Below, piece after piece: positions 58,993 through 64,000 of a DNA stretch of 64,000 nucleotides (the stretch's first letter is position 1; every line of letters begins with the position of its first letter). The translations under genes were made by a program, and so were the position numbers. The stretch covers positions 1 through 64,000 of the forward strand of contig NZ_SMKK01000011.1 in the NCBI RefSeq assembly GCF_004348425.1, written 5' to 3'. The notes under the pieces are model-generated. The model saw only the letters and a program-made list of their open reading frames with translations. It was not told where the DNA came from and searched no databases. This stretch comes from Actinomadura sp. 7K507. Lineage in GTDB: Bacteria; Actinomycetota; Actinomycetes; Streptosporangiales; Streptosporangiaceae.

Positions 58993-60510
58993 TCAGCCCC
59001 GTGCGAGGGCGTCCGCGGTGGCGCGGCCGGCGGCGGCGCGGCCCGCGGCGGGGGCGCCGAACCACCGCCGCAGCGCGCGGTCCGCCGGGCCGCATCCCGG
59101 CGCCGCCCACGCGACATGGCCGTCGGGGCGGATGAGGACGGCCTCGGTGCCCGCCAGCTCGCTCTCGGCCCGGGGCCGGCCCGTCACGGCGTCCACCCGG
59201 TCGGCCCAGCCGGCCGCCTCGCGGAGGACGGCGGCGTCTCCGGTCAGGTCGAGCAGCACGCCGCGGCCGGCGTGCAGCAGCTCGCCCACCCTGGTCCGCC
59301 CGCCGTCGGTGTCGATCTCCTCGCCGGGGCGCATCCGCGCGCCGAGCAGCGGGTGGTCGCCCGTGCCCATGTCGTAGCGGATGTCGATCCCGCTGACGCT
59401 TCCCACCAGGTGGCGGCTGACCTCGGGATACTGGATGAGCTCGGTCAGGACGTCCCGCAGGGGCTGCATCTCGTCCCCGTTGAGGAAGAGCAGGCCCTGT
59501 GCCCGCGTGTTGGTGAGCACCCGCTCCGCCACCCGGTGACGCTCGGTGTGATAGGAGTCCAGCAGCCCGCCGGGGGCGGTGCCGTGCACCTGGGCGGCGA
59601 GCTTCCAGCCCAGGTTCATCGCGTCCTGGATGCCGGTGTTCATGCCCTGGCCGCCGGCCGGCAGGTGAATGTGGGCGGCGTCGCCGGCCAGCAGGACGCG
59701 CCCCCTGCGGTACTCGGTCACCTGCCGGGTGGCGTTGCCGAAGGAGGTGACCCAGGCGGCGGTGCCGTGGCTGATGTCCTGGCCGGTGAGGCGCTCCCAG
59801 CCGCCGGCGACCTCCGCGAAGCTCGGGGGCTCGGTCCGGCGTTCGGCGGGCGGCGGGTGGTCCTTCTCGCAGACGACGATCCTGGTGATCTCGTCGTTCA
59901 GCGGGCCCGCCATGACCATTCCGTTGGGCCTGGTCTCACCGGTCCAGCGCGGCTCGATGTCGGCGCCCTTGACATCGGCGATGAACATCTCCAGCGTCGC
60001 GGGGAGGCCGGGGAAGTCGAAGCCCGCCAGCTTCCGCACGGAGCTGCGGCCGCCGTCGCATCCCACCAGGTACTGGGCGGAGAACCGGCTCCGCCCGCCC
60101 GGCCCGTCGACCTCCACGGCCACGCCCTGGTCGTCCTGGCTCAACGCCACGACCTCGTGGCCCCGCCTGATGTCGGCGCCCAGGCCCACGGCCCATTCGG
60201 TCAGCATCTCCTCGGTGCGTGCTTGCGGCAGGTCCTTGCCCACCCAGTGGGCGCCTTCGATCACGCTGAAGTCCAGGCCCAGTCCGCCGTAGTGCCCGAC
60301 GTTGCTGGTTTCGAGGTCGGGAAGCAGCGGGAGGAGCCCGCGCTGGTCGAACACCTCCATGGTCCGGCCGGTGAAACCCAGGCCGCGGGATTGCCCGGTG
60401 GGCTCCCGTAGTTTCTCCAGAACGATGACGTCCACTCCGGCCAGCCGCAACTCCGCGGACAGGGTGAGCCCTGCCGGGCCGGCGCCAGCAATGATCACGG
60501 AAGTGTCCAT
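58993..60510 (-). CDS. FAD-dependent aromatic polyketide oxygenase (UrdE/PgaE-like)
   Basis: A 505-residue class A flavin hydroxylase. It has an FAD loop VIIAGAGPAGLTLSAELRL, DG motif LVGCDGGRSSVRKLAG, GD motif RVLLAGDAAHIHLPAGGQGMN, and a C-terminal thioredoxin-like domain (about 400-505). In angucycline clusters the equivalent first gene (urdE, lanE, pgaE) hydroxylates C-12 or C-12b of the tetracycle. Its place directly before the TcmI-type cyclase and KS-alpha matches urdEFABCDL. GGGGAGAGTGAG precedes the ATG. It is the first gene of the long leftward PKS operon. Confidence 0.92.
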   Translation of the reverse strand: MDTSVIIAGAGPAGLTLSAELRLAGVDVIVLEKLREPTGQSRGLGFTGRTMEVFDQRGLLPLLPDLETSNVGHYGGLGLDFSVIEGAHWVGKDLPQARTEEMLTEWAVGLGADIRRGHEVVALSQDDQGVAVEVDGPGGRSRFSAQYLVGCDGGRSSVRKLAGFDFPGLPATLEMFIADVKGADIEPRWTGETRPNGMVMAGPLNDEITRIVVCEKDHPPPAERRTEPPSFAEVAGGWERLTGQDISHGTAAWVTSFGNATRQVTEYRRGRVLLAGDAAHIHLPAGGQGMNTGIQDAMNLGWKLAAQVHGTAPGGLLDSYHTERHRVAERVLTNTRAQGLLFLNGDEMQPLRDVLTELIQYPEVSRHLVGSVSGIDIRYDMGTGDHPLLGARMRPGEEIDTDGGRTRVGELLHAGRGVLLDLTGDAAVLREAAGWADRVDAVTGRPRAESELAGTEAVLIRPDGHVAWAAPGCGPADRALRRWFGAPAAGRAAAGRATADALARG

Positions 60511-60861
60511 CTCACTCTCCCCATGCTTGATCTTCGGGACATCTCAGGCAAATGCATTGGAGCCATTCACCAAAATCCACATTCCGGCGGGGGAGGGTCA
60601 AGTCGGGTACGCAAGATCTATGTATATCTTCGTCATGTGATTGTTAATTGTAAGAGGCAGGTAAATCAGAGCGGTCAACAGGGCGCGGCCGATGTGGTCG
60701 CGTCCGATCCATTTCGCCCACGGCGTCCCCGGCGCCGGACGTGCGGGCCGTGGACGACGGGGCGGGGGCGTTCGGGCGAAGATCGCGTAATCCGTTCAAG
60801 GTCATCGGGCGTCCCAACTCGGGAGTGAGCTTCACCGGCAATCCCCGCAGGAGAGGCGTAC
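60511..60861. other. Divergent promoter region at the right cluster edge
   Basis: About 350 bases without a gene. A strongly AT-rich core (about 60605-60665) should hold the leftward promoter of the PKS operon. On the minus strand it contains ATCTTGCGTA at 60617-60608, one mismatch from the ATCTTACGTA repeat at 38543, so the cluster regulator might also bind here. No full repeat array is seen. The rightward FG-GAP gene has its own ribosome site (CAGGAGAGG) at 60849-60857. Confidence 0.5.
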
Positions 60862-62304
60862 ATGACCAGACGTCGAAAGATCGTGGGAGTGGCGGTGGCG
60901 GGCGTGCTCATCGCGCCCGTGCCGACCGGGGTCGCCGCGGCGGCGGAGAACTGCGAGTTGCGGGCGGCGGCGGGCGACCCCGCGGCCGTCGTCGACGGGC
61001 AGACGAGGGCAGGGGCCGTCCAGGTACGGTGCGGCGACCGGTGGCTGACGCTGCGGCAGGGCACGGCGGGCATCGCCGACCAGCCCGAGGCCGGGGACCG
61101 GTTCGGCGCATCGGTCGCCGTGACCGACGTCGACCGGAACGGCGCCGCGGATCTGATCGTCGGCGCGCCCGGCGAGAACAACGGCGCCGGGGCGGTGCAC
61201 GTGGTCTTCGGCCCCGGGAACGACGGGCAGCCCGCGCCGATCGTCCTGCGGCAGGGCGCCGGCGGGGTACCGGACCTGTCCGAACCGGGCGACGGCTACG
61301 GATCGGCGGTGGCCGCCATGGGCGGCACGGTGCTGGTCGGCGTGCCGGGCGAGGACCTGGGCGACGGCGAGGCCAAGGTGGACGCGGGCGCCGTCCAGGT
61401 CGTGTCGATCCGCGGCGGCCAGGTCGACGGTGTCACGGAGTTGAACCAGGACACGCAGTACTTCGACGGCACCGTGGAGTCCGGCGACCGGTTCGGCGCG
61501 TCGCTGGCGGCCGGTTCGTTCGACAAGCCGACGGCGGTGATCGGCGTGCCCGGCGAGGACGTCGCCACCAAGAAGGACGCCGGAATGATCCACATCGTCG
61601 AGGACCCGGTCGTGGCCATCGAGGAGACGGGGATCGGCCAGGACTCCGCCGGCATCAGCGGCGCATCCGAGCCCGGCGACCGGTTCGGCGCGAGCGTCGC
61701 GGCGGCCTGGGATCCCTCGCTGCCGGTGCGCGTGGCCGCAGGGGTGCCGGGCGAGGACCTCGGTGACGCGGCGGACGCCGGGATGGTGACCGTCCTCGGC
61801 TATGACGGCCGGCAGGTCACCGAGGTGCTGGCGGTGCACCAGGGCACGGCCGGGGTGCCGGGAGCCAGCGAGGACGGCGACGGGTTCGGCACCAGCGTGG
61901 CCGCGGGCGTGATCGAGTCCGCGTCCGCGCCTGGCCCGGAGGTGTCGGTGGCGATCGGCTCGCCCGGCGAGGACCTGGGCGACCTGGTCGACGCGGGCCG
62001 GGTGCACGGGGTCCAGGTCGGCTCCGACCCCCGGGTGGACGGGGTCGTCAGCCAGGAGACCGACGGCTTCGGCGACGCGCCGAAGGCGAGGGCCCGCTTC
62101 GGCGCGGCGCTGGCGTTCGGGCCCGGTGCGGCGAGCATCGTGGCCGGCGCCCCCGGGCACGACGGCGAGGGCGCCGTCCACGCGACACCCTGGCGGGCGC
62201 TGTTCGGCACGGCCGTCGTGGCGGACAACTGGTTCGCGGGCCGCGACGGCGTGCCGGCGGGATCCGCGTTCGGATCGAGCGTCGCCTCGGACCCCACCGG
62301 GTGA
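60862..62304 (+). CDS. Exported FG-GAP repeat (integrin-alpha-like) protein
   Basis: A 480-residue secreted protein. A signal peptide (KIVGVAVAGVLIAPVPTGVA) is followed by about six to seven beta-propeller blades. Each has a variant of GDRFGASVA and of GVPGEDLGDG: see GDRFGASVAVTDVDRNGAADL (Ca-binding-like) near residue 80, then GVPGEDLGD, GVPGEDVAT, GVPGEDLGD and GSPGEDLGD. Such proteins are common in actinomycetes and of unknown function; adhesion or extracellular binding is likely. It probably lies just outside the polyketide cluster. Confidence 0.85.
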   Translation: MTRRRKIVGVAVAGVLIAPVPTGVAAAAENCELRAAAGDPAAVVDGQTRAGAVQVRCGDRWLTLRQGTAGIADQPEAGDRFGASVAVTDVDRNGAADLIVGAPGENNGAGAVHVVFGPGNDGQPAPIVLRQGAGGVPDLSEPGDGYGSAVAAMGGTVLVGVPGEDLGDGEAKVDAGAVQVVSIRGGQVDGVTELNQDTQYFDGTVESGDRFGASLAAGSFDKPTAVIGVPGEDVATKKDAGMIHIVEDPVVAIEETGIGQDSAGISGASEPGDRFGASVAAAWDPSLPVRVAAGVPGEDLGDAADAGMVTVLGYDGRQVTEVLAVHQGTAGVPGASEDGDGFGTSVAAGVIESASAPGPEVSVAIGSPGEDLGDLVDAGRVHGVQVGSDPRVDGVVSQETDGFGDAPKARARFGAALAFGPGAASIVAGAPGHDGEGAVHATPWRALFGTAVVADNWFAGRDGVPAGSAFGSSVASDPTG

Positions 62305-62312
62305 CCCAGGGG

Positions 62313-62358
62313 CCGGCTCAGGCCCGCGCGGCGCAGTCGGCGCGCAGGCCTGAGCCGG
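62313..62358. terminator. Bidirectional terminator hairpin
   Basis: CCGGCTCAGGCC (62313-62324) pairs with GGCCTGAGCCGG (62347-62358), 12 perfect pairs around a 22-base loop. It lies between the stops of the FG-GAP gene and the convergent transketolase gene. Confidence 0.75.
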
Positions 62359-62408
62359 TCACCGGCACGCGGCGGACGGGCGTCCTCACCGGGTCGGATC
62401 CGGACGGG

Positions 62409-64000
62409 CTATGGCGCCGTGCGGGCGGAGCGTTCGAGGGAGCGGCGGGCCGCGGCGACGACGGCTTCGACGGTGATGCCCAGTTCGGCGAGGACGCGGT
62501 CGCCGGGGCCCGAGACGCCGAAGTGCTCGACCGAGACGGGTTCGCCGTGCGTGCCGAGGTAGCGCCACCAGCCCTGTGCGGTGCCCGCCTCGACGGTCAC
62601 GCGGGCGGGCACCTCCGGGGGCAGGACGAGGTCGCGGTACGCCTCGTCCTGGTCCTCGAACCACTCCACGCACGGCATCGACACCACCCGCGCGGCGATG
62701 CCGTCCCGTGCCAGGTGCCCGCGGGCCTCCAGGGCGAGTGAGACCTCCGAGCCCGTCGCGATGAGCACCACGTCCGGCGGTGCGGAGCCGGCCAGGACGT
62801 AGCCGCCGCGCGCGACCTTGTCATGGAGGTCGTGCAGGTCGCGGCCGGTCACGTCGAGGGCGGGGACGGAGTGCCGCCCGAGGGCGAAGGCCACCGGGCC
62901 GCCGGGGCGTTCCAGGACGCGCCGCCAGGCCGCCGCGGTCTCGGCGGCGTCGGCGGGACGGACGACGTCTACGCCCGGAACCCCGCGCAGCCCCCACAAC
63001 TGCTCGACCGGCTGGTGGGTCGGACCGTCCTCGCCGACCGACACCGAGTCGTGGGTGAACGCGAACGTGACGGGCAGCCGCATCAGGGCGCCCAGCCGCA
63101 GGGCCGGGCGCAGGTAGTCGGAGAACGCCAGGTAGGTGGTCGCGAACGGGCGGAAGCCGCCGTGCAGGGCGATGCCGTTGGCGATGGCGGCCATGGCGTG
63201 CTCGCGGACGCCGAAGTGGAGGGACGTCCCGGCCGGGTGGTCCGCGGAGAACGGGCGGCGGCCGGGAAAGGCGACGTTGGTCGAGGACGACAGGTCGGCC
63301 GAGCCTCCCCAGATCTCCGGGAGGCGTTCGGTGAGGGCCTCCAGCACCGCGCCGTTCGCCGCGCGGGTCGGCCCGGCGGTGCCGCCGAGGCCGGGCAGCG
63401 CGCCGGCCCAGTCCGGCGGAAGCGTGCCCGTGGCCAGGCGTTCGTCCAGCCCGGTGAGGTCTGGATGAGCCGTGCGCCAGGCGCTGTGCGCCCTGTCCCA
63501 GTCGCCGTGCAGGCGGGCGCCCCGCCGCAGCGCGGCTCGCGTGTGCTCGAGGACCGGCTCCGGTACGGCGAACGAGGCGTGGGGGTCCATGCCGAGCAGC
63601 CGCTTCACCTCGGCGGTCTCGTCCGCGCCGAAGGGGCCCGCGTGCGCCGCGGCGGTGCCTCCGCGACCCGGCGCGGGGGCACCGATCACGGTGCGCACGG
63701 CCACCAGGGACGGCCGGTCGCGCTCGTCCCGGGCCGCCGCCAGCGCCACGCGGAGCGCGCCGAGGTCCTCGCCGTCCTCCACGGTCTGGACGTGCCAGCC
63801 GTAGGCGCGGTATCGCGCGGCGGTGTCGTCGGTGAACGACAGGGAGGCCGGCCCGTCGATGCTGATCCCGTTGTCGTCGTAGACCAGGACGAGTTCGCCG
63901 AGGCCCAGCGTCCCGGCCAGTGACGACGCCTCCGCGCTGACGCCTTCCTGCAGGTCGCCGTCGCCGGCCACGCACCAGACCGTGCGGGCGAAGGGGGAGT
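62409..64000 (-). CDS. tkt: Transketolase, 5' part outside the window
   Basis: About 530 C-terminal residues are visible; the frame is open to the window edge. It shows the thiamine-diphosphate binding AGDGDLQEGVSAE near the edge and VYDDNGISIDG. It continues with ADLSSSTNVAFPGRR, LHFGVREHAMAAIANGIALHGG, the pyrimidine domain THDSVSVGEDGPTHQPVEQLW, and the C-terminal domain (IATGSEVSLALEA, GVSGPGDRVLAELG). It exchanges two-carbon units between pentose and hexose phosphates. It may be a second transketolase copy; no other pentose phosphate gene is in the window, and a link to the polyketide cluster is not supported. Confidence 0.93.
   Translation of the reverse strand, partial: SPFARTVWCVAGDGDLQEGVSAEASSLAGTLGLGELVLVYDDNGISIDGPASLSFTDDTAARYRAYGWHVQTVEDGEDLGALRVALAAARDERDRPSLVAVRTVIGAPAPGRGGTAAAHAGPFGADETAEVKRLLGMDPHASFAVPEPVLEHTRAALRRGARLHGDWDRAHSAWRTAHPDLTGLDERLATGTLPPDWAGALPGLGGTAGPTRAANGAVLEALTERLPEIWGGSADLSSSTNVAFPGRRPFSADHPAGTSLHFGVREHAMAAIANGIALHGGFRPFATTYLAFSDYLRPALRLGALMRLPVTFAFTHDSVSVGEDGPTHQPVEQLWGLRGVPGVDVVRPADAAETAAAWRRVLERPGGPVAFALGRHSVPALDVTGRDLHDLHDKVARGGYVLAGSAPPDVVLIATGSEVSLALEARGHLARDGIAARVVSMPCVEWFEDQDEAYRDLVLPPEVPARVTVEAGTAQGWWRYLGTHGEPVSVEHFGVSGPGDRVLAELGITVEAVVAAARRSLERSARTAP

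Noticed and set aside
37838-60510. Assignment to a pradimicin/benanomicin-type pathway because of the 4-aminosugar
   Set aside because: No amino-acid ligase, no second glycosyltransferase for xylose and only one TcmI-type cyclase are seen; the core order fits angucyclines better.
1-64000. CRISPR arrays, tRNA or rRNA genes, insertion sequences, attachment sites
   Set aside because: No direct-repeat/spacer pattern, cloverleaf with CCA-end context, transposase or integrase motif was found on either strand.

Overview
The window is very GC-rich (about 70-75 percent), with short operons, frequent ATGA/GTGA start-stop overlaps, GTG starts, a DtxR-type iron box, an ECF41-type sigma factor and an aromatic (type II) polyketide cluster. 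All of this points to a filamentous actinomycete. An Actinomadura-like (Thermomonosporaceae) host is plausible but not proven from sequence alone.

Layout. (1) 1-8.4 kb: a truncated PcfJ-like gene, a GT39-type membrane glycosyltransferase, a translationally coupled pair of secreted beta-1,3-glucanases (GH16, GH64) and an LtaS/sulfatase-like membrane enzyme. (2) 8.5-17.5 kb: an iron-regulated surface locus. A heme ABC transporter (hmuTUV) is translationally coupled to a surface protein with a neocarzinostatin-like fold. A second such protein is divergent across an iron box. A third carries a WxL-like domain and sits behind a near-perfect iron box. It is followed by its DUF916-type partner, a transmembrane protein whose cytoplasmic tail looks like an XRE regulator, and a C45-type acyltransferase. 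(3) 17.5-26.3 kb: an NAD-dependent epimerase, then an ArsR-type regulator and a six-gene membrane complex related to hydrogenase-4/formate hydrogenlyase. Its large subunit has lost the [NiFe] cysteine ligands (an Ehr-like complex). The arrangement parallels Rv0081-Rv0087 of Mycobacterium tuberculosis. Matching palindromes lie on the promoters of the regulator and of the complex. (4) 26.3-30.9 kb: a purine catabolism operon (urate oxidase, glycerate kinase, allantoinase, allantoicase). (5) 30.9-37.3 kb: an ECF41 sigma factor divergent from an MMPL exporter, each behind a sequence of the form (T/C)GTCACA-N16-CGTC, then a secreted M36 metalloprotease.

(6) 37.8-60.5 kb: a type II polyketide cluster whose core order (FAD oxygenase, TcmI-like cyclase, KS-alpha, CLF, ACP, ketoreductase, didomain aromatase, second FAD oxygenase) matches angucycline clusters such as urdEFABCDL. 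Rightward genes encode an atypical JadR1/LanI-like response regulator, an SDR, two exporters (one fused to an antibiotic-biosynthesis-monooxygenase-like domain), a glycosyltransferase, a dTDP-hexose epimerase, a sugar aminotransferase and an FMN reductase. Leftward genes encode the PKS core, rmlA/rmlB and a three-subunit acyl-CoA carboxylase for malonyl-CoA supply. The sugar genes suggest a 4-amino-4,6-dideoxyhexose made from dTDP-4-keto-6-deoxyglucose, with no deoxygenation at C-2 or C-3 encoded here.

(7) 60.9-64 kb: an FG-GAP repeat exported protein and a transketolase cut by the window end. No RNA genes, CRISPR arrays, insertion sequences or phage genes were recognised.
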